NCBI GenBank assembly: GCA_947500825.1
Contig: CANMTR010000005.1
Span: 170,552 to 234,551 of the forward strand
Length of the DNA: 64,000 bases
Direction: 5' to 3'
Source: an uncultured Paracoccaceae bacterium
GTDB taxonomy: Bacteria; Pseudomonadota; Alphaproteobacteria; Rhodobacterales; Rhodobacteraceae
In this document: piece after piece, positions 26,805-37,190 of the stretch
How the letters are laid out: each line of letters opens with the position of its first letter
How positions within the stretch are numbered: the stretch's first letter is position 1
Notes under the pieces: model-generated
The model's database searches: none
What the model saw: only the letters and a program-made list of their open reading frames with translations
Told to the model about the DNA's origin: nothing
Position numbers and translations under genes: made by a program

Positions 26805-26808
<4 letters not shown>
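26632..26808 (-). CDS. DUF4169-like small protein between fumC and the RHH gene
   Basis: A 58-residue, very charged peptide, [20 protein letters not shown] to the end [13 protein letters not shown]. The N-terminal VNLNQARK block resembles the DUF4169 family of alphaproteobacteria. It is rich in R, K, E and A and has no membrane segment, so it is likely a soluble helix. The TGA of fumC overlaps its ATG, and its TGA overlaps the next ATG (both ATGA), so all three are translated in series. Function is unknown. Confidence 0.82.
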
Positions 26809-28196
<1,388 letters not shown>

Positions 28197-28275
28197 GGGC
28201 GGCGGCTCTCCGTCGTATGGGTCGGGGACGCAATAGCGCGGCCCGCCCGCCGCGTCCATGGGACGGCCCGCCCGC

Positions 28276-28749
28276 CTACTTCCGGAACTTGTCCAGGCTG
28301 ACGATCTCGGCCTCGCGGGGCGTGTCTGGCGCGGGGTCGTCCTCGGACTCGCCACCCTCGTCGATCTCGATCATCGCCGCGTCGGGGGTCTCTCCCTCCT
28401 GGCTCTCGAAGCGCAGGCCGAACTCCACCGACGGGTCGACGAAGGTCCGGATCGCCTCGAACGGAATATAGAGAGGTTCCGGGGTCTCGCCGAAATTGAG
28501 GGTGATCGCGAACCCGTCCTCGCCCACGTCCAGCCCGTCGTACCAGTGCTGCACGACCACCGTCATCTCGCCGGGATAACGGTCCGACAGCCAGTCCGCG
28601 ATCTCGACATCCGGGTGGAGCGTGTCGAACGTGATGAAGAAGTGATGCTCCCCCGGCAGACCGTCGCGCTGCACATCCGACAGGATCTTCCGGATCAGCC
28701 CACGCATGGCTGCGTGCATCAGGTTACCGTAGTCGATCGTGCGGGCCAT
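28276..28749 (-). CDS. sspB: SspB-family ClpXP adaptor (alphaproteobacterial type)
   Basis: A 157-residue stringent-starvation-B-like adaptor. It begins [19 protein letters not shown] and has the ligand-binding beta fold with [20 protein letters not shown] near residues 35-54 and the [10 protein letters not shown] strand. It ends with an acidic linker ([13 protein letters not shown]) and the ClpX-binding tail [10 protein letters not shown], as in Caulobacter SspB-alpha. It hands ssrA-tagged and other proteins to ClpXP. The ATG at 28749 is used although a longer open frame exists. The gene precedes fumC and is divergent from a cupin gene. Confidence 0.94.
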   Translation of the reverse strand: MARTIDYGNLMHAAMRGLIRKILSDVQRDGLPGEHHFFITFDTLHPDVEIADWLSDRYPGEMTVVVQHWYDGLDVGEDGFAITLNFGETPEPLYIPFEAIRTFVDPSVEFGLRFESQEGETPDAAMIEIDEGGESEDDPAPDTPREAEIVSLDKFRK

Positions 28750-28902
28750 CTGGCGCTCCGGCTGGGAGGAATGGCGCGACAATAGAAAACCCGCCGCCGA
28801 TTGGAAACCGGCTTTCGCCCTTGCCCGCCGTGATCGGCACGCGGGAACCCGTGGCCGGCCCCGCACCGTTGCCCGCCGGACCAGCCCTCGCAAAGGCCCG
28901 CC

Positions 28903-29439
28903 ATGACCGATACTGCCCGCCCGCGCGACGACGCGCGCCTTCGTCGCCTCTTCTTCGCCCCCGACGCGGCGGTGCCCAACCATCCCGACCTTCCGGCCCT
29001 CCTCGTCGCCGGCGCGGTGGAGGTGCCGCTCGCCGCGGACGCGATGGAGGCGCTGTTCCGCGCCAACGGCTGGGGCGGGACGTGGATCTGGTCGGTCTTC
29101 GACTACCACCATTTCCACCCCGACGCGCACGAGGCGCTGGGCTGCGTCGCGGGTTGGGCCGATCTCGTCCTGGGCGGGCCGTCCGGAGAGGCGTTGCGGG
29201 TTACGGCGGGCGATGTGGTGATCCTGCCTGCGGGGACGGGGCACTGCCTCACGGCCTCCGGCGACGGCTTCTGCGTCTGCGGGGCCTATCCGCCCGGACA
29301 GAAAGGCTTTTCCACCGTCCGAGCCGACGACGCCGCCCCGCCGGACGCGAAGGCCCTCGTTGCGCTCCGCCGCGTCCCCCTCCCGGAAAGCGACCCCGTC
29401 TTCGGGCCCTACGGCCCCCTTCTCGACGCGTGGGGCTGA
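28903..29439 (+). CDS. Cupin-domain protein, YjlB-like
   Basis: A 178-residue cupin. Metal-binding candidates are FDYHHFHPDAHEALG (near residue 65-80) and VILPAGTGHCLTASG (near 108-122), giving the GX5HXHX3-4E plus GX5PXGX2HX3N-type pair, with some divergence (two His before the HPDAHE). Substrate is unknown; relatives are often uncharacterised or sugar-linked. The start has weak CAAAGGC upstream. It lies between divergent sspB and guaB, 148 bp before the latter. Confidence 0.8.
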   Translation: MTDTARPRDDARLRRLFFAPDAAVPNHPDLPALLVAGAVEVPLAADAMEALFRANGWGGTWIWSVFDYHHFHPDAHEALGCVAGWADLVLGGPSGEALRVTAGDVVILPAGTGHCLTASGDGFCVCGAYPPGQKGFSTVRADDAAPPDAKALVALRRVPLPESDPVFGPYGPLLDAWG

Positions 29440-29548
29440 CCGCCGCCGTCCTCGCTTCTCCCAGACGCGCCTGTCCGGTGCCCAGTCCGGGCGCGCCGTC
29501 GGCGCGGGGGCGCGCGTTCCGGGGCTTCCCTTTTCCCCGAGGCCGTGA

Positions 29549-31039
<1,491 letters not shown>

Positions 31040-31252
31040 TCGGCCCCGAGGGGACGGCGATCTGGCGGGGGGACCTTGCGAACGCGCCGGGTCCCCGGCC
31101 GCGGCGCACCTCCCGCCGGCGATCGGGCCTGCGACCTCGGCCCGGGCAAGGCGGTCGGCTGATGGGGCGGGGCGCTCGCGGCGGCCGTCGCCGCATTGCC
31201 CGAGTCTGCCGTCCACTAGGCGCACCCCGCCCAGTCATGCATGGCCGCGCCC

Positions 31253-32401
31253 ATGACGCCGGGTGCACGGGTGCAGGCCGCGGTCGAAGCTCTCGACCGC
31301 ATCGCCGCCGGCGAGCCGGCCGAGCGCGTCCTGACGCGCTGGGCCCGCGGTGCGCGTCATGCCGGGTCGAAGGACAGGGCGGCGGTGCGCGACCATGTCT
31401 TCGATGCGCTCCGCCGTTGGTGGACCGCCGCCGCGCTGGGCGGCGGCGAGGACGGCCGCGCGCGCATGATCGGTCTCCTGCGCGATCTCGGCACCGACCC
31501 GGCCACACTCTTCACCGGGCAGGGCTACGCCCCGGCGCCCCTGGACCCGGCCGAGGCGACGTGCCCCGAGCACGTGCAGCACCTCGACGTGCCCGATTGG
31601 CTCCTGCCGGAGCTCGACCGCAGCCTCGGGCCGTCGCGCGACGACGTGCTCGCCGCCCTGCGTCACCGCGCGCCCGTGTTCCTGCGCGCGAACCTCGCCC
31701 GGACCACCCCCGAAGCCGCGGCCGGCGCCCTGGCGGACGAGGGGGTCGCGACCCGGGCGCATCCCCTCTCTCCCACGGCGCTGGAGGTCGTTTCGGGCGC
31801 TCGCCGCGTCCATCTCTCCGCCGCGTTCCGCGACGGCCTGGTGGAGGTGCAGGACGCGGCCAGCCAGGCCGTGGCCGACGCGGTGCCGCTCGCGGGCGCG
31901 GGCCGTGTGCTCGACTATTGCGCGGGCGGCGGTGGCAAGACGCTCGCCATGGCCGCCCGCCACGCCGCCAGCTACCACGCCCACGACGCCGACCCGGGCC
32001 GCATGCGCGACCTGCCCGAGCGGGCCGCCCGGGCGGGCGTGGCGATCGACCGGGTCGCGACGGCCGACCTGGCGCATGACTACGACGTGGTCCTCGCGGA
32101 TGCGCCCTGTTCGGGCAGCGGTGCCTGGCGGCGCGCGCCCGAGGGCAAGATCCGCTTCACGCCCGCCCGCCTCTCCGATCTCATGGCCCTCCAGGACGAG
32201 GTCCTCGCGCAGGCCGCGGCCCGCGTCGCTCCGGGGGGTGCCCTGGTCTATGCCACCTGTTCGCTCCTCGAGGTCGAGAACGGCGACCGGGTGCGCGCCC
32301 TCGGTGCTCCGAACATGCGCCTGGAGGCCGAGCGGCGGCTGACGCCGCTCGACGGCGGCGACGGCTTCTACGTCGCGACCCTGCGCGCGGATCGTGATTA
32401 A
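31253..32401 (+). CDS. RsmB/NOP-family RNA (cytosine-5) methyltransferase
   Basis: A 382-residue SAM-dependent methyltransferase. It has a NusB-like helical N-terminal region (ARVQAAVEALDRIAAGEPAERVLTRW). The catalytic domain carries VLDYCAGGGGKTLAMAA near residue 220-235, the VVLADAPCSGSGAWRR motif IV with its catalytic cysteine, and ALVYATCSLLEVEN (motif VI cysteine). Targets are cytosines in rRNA or tRNA; which is not readable. The start could be the ATG at 31241 or at 31253; the second is preferred by alignment of MTPGARVQAAV. Its TAA overlaps the CtrA-type box ahead of cckA. Confidence 0.92.
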   Translation: MTPGARVQAAVEALDRIAAGEPAERVLTRWARGARHAGSKDRAAVRDHVFDALRRWWTAAALGGGEDGRARMIGLLRDLGTDPATLFTGQGYAPAPLDPAEATCPEHVQHLDVPDWLLPELDRSLGPSRDDVLAALRHRAPVFLRANLARTTPEAAAGALADEGVATRAHPLSPTALEVVSGARRVHLSAAFRDGLVEVQDAASQAVADAVPLAGAGRVLDYCAGGGGKTLAMAARHAASYHAHDADPGRMRDLPERAARAGVAIDRVATADLAHDYDVVLADAPCSGSGAWRRAPEGKIRFTPARLSDLMALQDEVLAQAAARVAPGGALVYATCSLLEVENGDRVRALGAPNMRLEAERRLTPLDGGDGFYVATLRADRD

Positions 32402-32412
32402 CGCCGTGTTAA
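32398..32412 (+). promoter_or_regulatory. CtrA full binding site upstream of cckA
   Basis: TTAA-CGCCGTG-TTAA is the complete TTAA-N7-TTAA consensus for the CtrA response regulator. It starts 62 bp before the cckA ATG and overlaps the previous stop codon. CckA phosphorylates CtrA through ChpT, so a CtrA site here would form a feedback loop. Binding is inference from the consensus. Confidence 0.6.
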
Positions 32413-32459
32413 GGCTGTTCGGCCCAGTCTCGCGTCGAAACGGGGACACGACCTGGGCC

Positions 32460-34478
32460 ATGACAGACATCAGACTGAAACCCGACGCCATCGCCGCCGG
32501 CGCCATCGGGAGCGCGGTGCCGCTCCTGGCCCTGGCCGCGCTGGGCGCCGTCGCCGCGCCGTTCCTTCCCGACGCCAAGGTCGGCATCCTGGCCTCTGCC
32601 TCGGCCACCCTCTTTCTCGTGGCGCTCTTTCTCGTGGCGCTGGGCGGGCGCCGCGCGCTCTTGCGCCGCGGCATGATCCGTCTGCTCGAGGCGACCGACG
32701 GCGACTCGGATGACCCCGCCCTGCTGACCGACCTGCGCGGCGCGATCCTGTGGCGCAACGCCGCCGCCGAGCGCGACTTCGACACCCGGCTCTCCCGCTC
32801 GCTCGCCGACCCCGAACAGGCCAAGGCGGCCTTGCGCGCCCGGGCGCTGAGCGACGGCAATGCCTCCCGCCTGCTGCCATCGGGCCGGGAGGGCCGCCTG
32901 GGCGTCACCCGACTGGCCGCGTCGGACCTGCTGTGGCGGATCGAGAGCCGAAGCGTCGAATCGCCCGGAGAGGCCCGTGCGCTCGACGTCGAATCGCTGC
33001 CCGTCCCGCTCCTGGAGCTCGACGACCGCGGCACCGTCGCCGTGGCCAATGCCGCGGCGCGCGCGCTTCTGGGCGTGGGACCGGAGGAGCGTCCGGCCCT
33101 GTCGCGGCTGGTCGAGGGGCTGGGCCGTCCGATCATCGACTGGATCGAGGACGCCTTCGCGGGCCGCGCCGTGCTTCGCCCCGAGGTCGTCCGCGCGGTG
33201 CGGCCCGGCATGGACACCTACGTTCAGATCACCCTCGACGCTGTCACCCGCGACGGCGAGCGGCGCCTGATCGGCGTGCTCAACGACGCCACCGAGCTCA
33301 AGACCCTCGAGGCGCAGTTCGTCCAGAGCCAGAAGATGCACGCCATCGGCCAGCTCGCCGGCGGCATCGCGCACGATTTCAACAACCTGCTGACCGCGAT
33401 CAACGGCCATTGCGACCTTCTGCTGATGCGCCACGACGCGGGCGATCCGGACTATTCCGATCTCGAGCAGATCAACCAGAACGCCAACCGCGCCGCATCG
33501 CTGGTGCGCCAGTTGCTGGCCTATTCGCGCAAGCAGAACCTTCGTCCCGAATCGATCGACCTCCGCGACACGCTGTCCGACCTCACCCATCTCCTGAACC
33601 GGCTGGTCGGCGAGCGCGTGAGCCTGACCTTTCACCATCGCCGCGATCTTCGTCGGGTGCGCGCCGATCGCCGCCAGCTCGAACAGGTGATCATGAACCT
33701 CGTGGTCAACGCCCGCGACGCCATGCCCGACGGCGGCGGCATCGAGGTGGAGACCGACATGGACCGGCTGGAGGCTCCGCTCGTGCGCGACAGGGTCGAG
33801 ATGCCGGCGGGCTGCTACGCCGTGATCCGCGTCTCCGACCGCGGCGTGGGTATCGCGCCCGACAAGCTCGACAAGATATTCGAGCCGTTCTTCACGACCA
33901 AGAAGCCGGGCGAGGGGACGGGCCTGGGCCTTTCGACAGCCTACGGCATCGTCAAGCAGTCGGGGGGCTACATCTTCGCCGACAGCGAAGTGGGCGTCGG
34001 AACCACCTTCACCCTCTATTTCCCCGCCCAGGCCGAGAACGCGCAGCCCGACCCGGTCCCGACCGCCAAGGAATCGTTCCTGGAGCAGAAGGGCTCGGGC
34101 ACCGTGCTCCTGGTGGAGGACGAGGCTTCGGTGCGCGCCTTCGCCGCGCGCGCGCTGCGGATGAGCGGGTTCACGGTGATCGAATCCGACTGCGCCGAAA
34201 CCGCCCTCGACGTCCTGGCAGACCCCGATCTGCGGATCGACGTCTTCCTCAGCGACGTCATCATGCCCGGCCGCGACGGCCCCTCCTGGGTGAAGGAGGC
34301 GCTGGAGCAGCGCCCCGGTGCGGCCGTGATCTTCATGTCGGGCTACGCCGAGGAAAGCTTCGCCGAGCAGCAGGCGACGCTGCCGGAGTCGCGGTTCCTG
34401 CCCAAGCCGTTCTCGCTGCCCGACCTGATCTCCACGGTGCACGAATGCGTCGAGGACGGCCGACCGGCGCAGACCTGA
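32460..34478 (+). CDS. cckA: Hybrid histidine kinase CckA
   Basis: A 672-residue sensor kinase of the CtrA phosphorelay. It has two membrane segments (residues about 12-35 and 43-60), PAS-like regions near 85-280, the HisKA phospho-acceptor His305 in [14 protein letters not shown], an HATPase domain ([44 protein letters not shown]) and a receiver domain with Asp599 in [12 protein letters not shown]. CckA signals via ChpT to CtrA and CpdR, controlling motility, gene transfer agent and cell-cycle genes in this group. It is preceded by a perfect CtrA box and followed by recA after 119 bp. Domain order is complete. Confidence 0.95.
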   Translation: MTDIRLKPDAIAAGAIGSAVPLLALAALGAVAAPFLPDAKVGILASASATLFLVALFLVALGGRRALLRRGMIRLLEATDGDSDDPALLTDLRGAILWRNAAAERDFDTRLSRSLADPEQAKAALRARALSDGNASRLLPSGREGRLGVTRLAASDLLWRIESRSVESPGEARALDVESLPVPLLELDDRGTVAVANAAARALLGVGPEERPALSRLVEGLGRPIIDWIEDAFAGRAVLRPEVVRAVRPGMDTYVQITLDAVTRDGERRLIGVLNDATELKTLEAQFVQSQKMHAIGQLAGGIAHDFNNLLTAINGHCDLLLMRHDAGDPDYSDLEQINQNANRAASLVRQLLAYSRKQNLRPESIDLRDTLSDLTHLLNRLVGERVSLTFHHRRDLRRVRADRRQLEQVIMNLVVNARDAMPDGGGIEVETDMDRLEAPLVRDRVEMPAGCYAVIRVSDRGVGIAPDKLDKIFEPFFTTKKPGEGTGLGLSTAYGIVKQSGGYIFADSEVGVGTTFTLYFPAQAENAQPDPVPTAKESFLEQKGSGTVLLVEDEASVRAFAARALRMSGFTVIESDCAETALDVLADPDLRIDVFLSDVIMPGRDGPSWVKEALEQRPGAAVIFMSGYAEESFAEQQATLPESRFLPKPFSLPDLISTVHECVEDGRPAQT

Positions 34479-34532
34479 GCGTGGACGCAGGCGGCGCTTG
34501 CAATGTTCTCGTTTTGCCCCCATGTTCGAGTA

Positions 34533-34547
34533 GAACAAGTCGGGAAC
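34533..34547 (+). promoter_or_regulatory. LexA (SOS) box upstream of recA
   Basis: GAAC-AAGTCGG-GAAC fits the alphaproteobacterial LexA consensus GTTC-N7-GTTC exactly when read on the other strand. It is 50 bp before the recA start. An additional GTTC (34524-34527) makes an inverted GTTC-N5-GAAC with its left half. Confidence 0.8.
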
Positions 34548-34597
34548 GACGCGGCGATTGCCGCCCGCCGGCCGGCATGAGATAAGGAACATGAACC

Positions 34598-35668
34598 TTG
34601 GCGACGGCGAATATTCTGGACATGGCTGACAAGAAGAACGCGGACAAGCAGAAGGCGCTCGATTCCGCCTTGGCCCAGATCGAACGCCAGTTCGGCAAGG
34701 GCTCCATCATGAGGATGGGCGGCGACAATCCGATGCCCGACATCGAATCGACCTCGACCGGCTCGATCGGGCTCGACATCGCCCTGGGGATCGGCGGCAT
34801 CCCCAAGGGCCGCATCGTCGAGGTCTATGGCCCCGAGAGTTCGGGCAAGACCACGCTGACGCTGCATTGCGTGGCCGAGGAGCAAAAGAAGGGTGGCGTC
34901 TGCGCCTTTGTCGACGCCGAGCACGCGCTCGACCCACAATACGCCAAGAAGCTCGGCGTGAACATCGACGAGCTGCTGATCTCTCAGCCCGACACGGGCG
35001 AGCAGGCGCTGGAGATCACCGACACCCTCGTCCGTTCCGGCGCGGTATCGATGGTCGTGGTCGACTCCGTGGCTGCCCTGACGCCCAAGAGCGAGCTGGA
35101 AGGCGACATGGGCGACAGTTCCGTGGGCGTCCATGCCCGCCTGATGAGCCAGGCGATGCGTAAGCTCACCGGCTCCATTCACCGCTCGGGCTGCACGGTG
35201 GTCTTCATCAACCAGATCCGGATGAAGATCGGCGTCATGTTCGGCTCGCCCGAGACGACGACGGGCGGTAACGCGCTCAAGTTCTATTCCTCCGTCCGGC
35301 TCGATATCCGCCGCATCGGCGCGATCAAGGACCGCGACGAGGTCGTGGGCAATCAGACCCGCGTCAAGGTGGTCAAGAACAAGGTCAGCCCGCCGTTCAA
35401 GCAGGTCGAGTTCGACATCATGTACGGCGAGGGCATCTCCAAGACCGGCGAGTTGCTCGACATGGGCGTGAAGGCCGGGGTGGTCGAGAAGGCGGGTTCC
35501 TGGTTCTCCTACGGAGACGAGCGGATCGGGCAGGGGCGGGAGAACGCCAAGTCCTTCCTCAAGGAGCATCCCCAGATCGCGCTGCAGATCGAGGACAAGA
35601 TCCGCGCCAGCCATGGGCTCGACTTCGATACGCCGCCGGGCGAGGACGAACCGCTCGTGGAGGAGTGA
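34598..35668 (+). CDS. recA: Recombinase RecA
   Basis: A 356-residue RecA that loads on single-stranded DNA and triggers LexA cleavage. From the TTG at 34598 the sequence reads [23 protein letters not shown], which I recognise as the usual extended N-terminus of this group. AAGGA (34584-34588) is 9 nt before this TTG, whereas the ATG at 34622 has no Shine-Dalgarno. Walker A GPESSGKT is residues 78-85. A 12-codon frame (34591-34629) starts before and ends within the first codons. An acidic tail (GEDEPLVEE) is present. A LexA box lies upstream and a 12-bp hairpin follows. Confidence 0.97.
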   Translation: MATANILDMADKKNADKQKALDSALAQIERQFGKGSIMRMGGDNPMPDIESTSTGSIGLDIALGIGGIPKGRIVEVYGPESSGKTTLTLHCVAEEQKKGGVCAFVDAEHALDPQYAKKLGVNIDELLISQPDTGEQALEITDTLVRSGAVSMVVVDSVAALTPKSELEGDMGDSSVGVHARLMSQAMRKLTGSIHRSGCTVVFINQIRMKIGVMFGSPETTTGGNALKFYSSVRLDIRRIGAIKDRDEVVGNQTRVKVVKNKVSPPFKQVEFDIMYGEGISKTGELLDMGVKAGVVEKAGSWFSYGDERIGQGRENAKSFLKEHPQIALQIEDKIRASHGLDFDTPPGEDEPLVEE

Positions 35669-35674
35669 TCCTCG

Positions 35675-35708
35675 CCGGCGGGGGCAGCATCGGCTTTGCC
35701 CCCGCCGG
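35675..35708 (+). terminator. Hairpin after recA
   Basis: CCGGCGGGGGCA and TGCCCCCGCCGG form a perfect 12-bp stem around a ten-base loop, starting 7 bp after the recA stop. No T run follows, but its strength and place argue for transcription termination before apt. Confidence 0.65.
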
Positions 35709-35758
35709 GCGCGATGCTAGGTGAGGCGCGACGCCGCACAGCCCCCGAGGAGCCGCCG

Positions 35759-36298
35759 ATGCGCCCGAAGAAGTCCGTGAAGGATTACGTCCGCACGATC
35801 CCCGACTTTCCCGAGCCGGGGATCCTGTTTCGAGACGTGACCACGCTTTTCGCGGACCCCCGGGGCTTTCGCATTTGCATCGATCAGCTCCTCCACCCCT
35901 TCGCCGACGAGCGGTTCGACAAGGTCGCCGCGCTTGAGAGCCGGGGCTTCATTCTGGGCGGTGCCATCGCCCACCAGCTCAACGTGGGCTTCGTCCCGAT
36001 CCGCAAGAAGGGCAAGCTGCCCCGCGCCACCATCTCCGAGGAATACCAGCTCGAATACGGCGAGGCGGTGATGGAGGTCCACGAGGATGCCTTCGCCGAG
36101 GGAGAGCGCGTCCTGATCGTCGACGACCTCCTGGCCACCGGCGGCACGGCCGAGGCGGGCGTCAAGCTCTGCGAGCGGCTGGGCGCGAAGATCGTCGGCT
36201 GTGCCTTCGTGATCGACCTGCCGGATCTGGGCGGCCGCCGCCGGATCGAGGATCTGGGCCACCGGGTCGAGGCGCTCTGCACCTTCCAGGGGGAGTGA
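35759..36298 (+). CDS. apt: Adenine phosphoribosyltransferase
   Basis: A 179-residue purine-salvage enzyme that makes AMP from adenine and PRPP. It begins [28 protein letters not shown], typical of Apt, and has the PRPP loop [17 protein letters not shown] near residues 120-136. AGGAG lies upstream of the ATG at 35759; an upstream in-frame start adds non-conserved residues. Its TGA overlaps the ATG of the amidotransferase gene (TGATG). A salvage-related role for that partner is possible but not shown. Confidence 0.96.
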   Translation: MRPKKSVKDYVRTIPDFPEPGILFRDVTTLFADPRGFRICIDQLLHPFADERFDKVAALESRGFILGGAIAHQLNVGFVPIRKKGKLPRATISEEYQLEYGEAVMEVHEDAFAEGERVLIVDDLLATGGTAEAGVKLCERLGAKIVGCAFVIDLPDLGGRRRIEDLGHRVEALCTFQGE

Positions 36299-36969
36299 TG
36301 CGCCTCGGGCTGCTGCAATGCGGCGTCATGCGCGACGCCCTGACCGATCGCCACGGCGACTATCCCCGTCTCTACGCGGACCTCCTGGGCCCCGGGTTCG
36401 AATGGCACGTCCATCGGTGCTTCGAGGGCGACGTCCCGGACGACCCCGATCTCCACGACGGGTGGCTCGTCTCCGGGTCCCGTTTCGGCGCCTACGAGGA
36501 CCACGATTGGATCCCCCCGCTCGAGGCTCTCCTGCGCCGTATCCACGGGCGCCGTCCTCTCGTCGGCATCTGCTTCGGGCACCAGATCGTCGCCCAGGCC
36601 CTGGGCGGCCGGGTGGAGAAATACGCCGGCGGCTGGGCCGTGGGGCGGCGCGCCTACGATTGGGAGGGTGAGCGCGTCCATCTCAATGCCTGGCACCAGG
36701 ACCAGGTCGTTGCGGCGCCGCCCGGCGCCGTCACCGTCGCGTCCAACGAGTTTACCGCCCATGCGGGCTTTCGTATCGGCGAGACCACGCTGACACTTCA
36801 GCCCCATCCCGAGTTCTCCCGCGACTGCATCGCCGACATGATCCCCGCCGTGGGACAGGGGACCGTTCCGGACGCGCTGCTCGACGCGGCGCGCGGCGAC
36901 CTCGATCACCCCGTGGACGGGGCCGCGACGGGGCGCCGTCTTGCCGCCTTCCTTCGCGCGCACGCCTGA
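36298..36969 (+). CDS. Class I glutamine amidotransferase-like protein
   Basis: A 223-residue GATase1 domain alone, without a synthetase partner. The catalytic triad is visible: Cys92 in GICFGHQIVAQ, His170 and Glu172 in LQPHPEFS. The single-domain form resembles the YfeJ or GMP-synthase-like amidotransferases whose acceptor is unknown, possibly gamma-glutamyl compounds. Its ATG overlaps the apt stop by one base, so the two are co-translated. There is a 221-bp gap before the next gene. Confidence 0.88.
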   Translation: MRLGLLQCGVMRDALTDRHGDYPRLYADLLGPGFEWHVHRCFEGDVPDDPDLHDGWLVSGSRFGAYEDHDWIPPLEALLRRIHGRRPLVGICFGHQIVAQALGGRVEKYAGGWAVGRRAYDWEGERVHLNAWHQDQVVAAPPGAVTVASNEFTAHAGFRIGETTLTLQPHPEFSRDCIADMIPAVGQGTVPDALLDAARGDLDHPVDGAATGRRLAAFLRAHA

Positions 36970-37190
36970 TGCCCGAGGGGGCGTGCGCGCCCCTTTCGTG
37001 ACCGCGCCGCGAACGTCTTCGTCGGAGCACCTTCCCAAGCGTCACGGACCGTGAGCTGCCCGCTTCGCTGCGAGCGGCCCCCTGGATGTCCGCCCGTGTC
37101 GCTTTTCGCCCCTCGTCGGTCGGCGCGATGCCTCTCCTGCCGGCCCCCCCGGCGCTACACCGGGGCCGAAGGCACGAAGGGAGCGGGGCG

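Noticed and set aside
31069..31096. Hairpin GGGGACC ... GGTCCCC downstream of guaB
   Set aside because: Stem of only seven base pairs, 13-plus base loop and no T run. Could be a terminator but I cannot separate it from chance at this GC.
32409..34592. A 727-codon minus-strand frame opposite cckA
   Set aside because: Opposite strand of a gene with all kinase and receiver motifs; codon usage of the opposite frame is low complexity.
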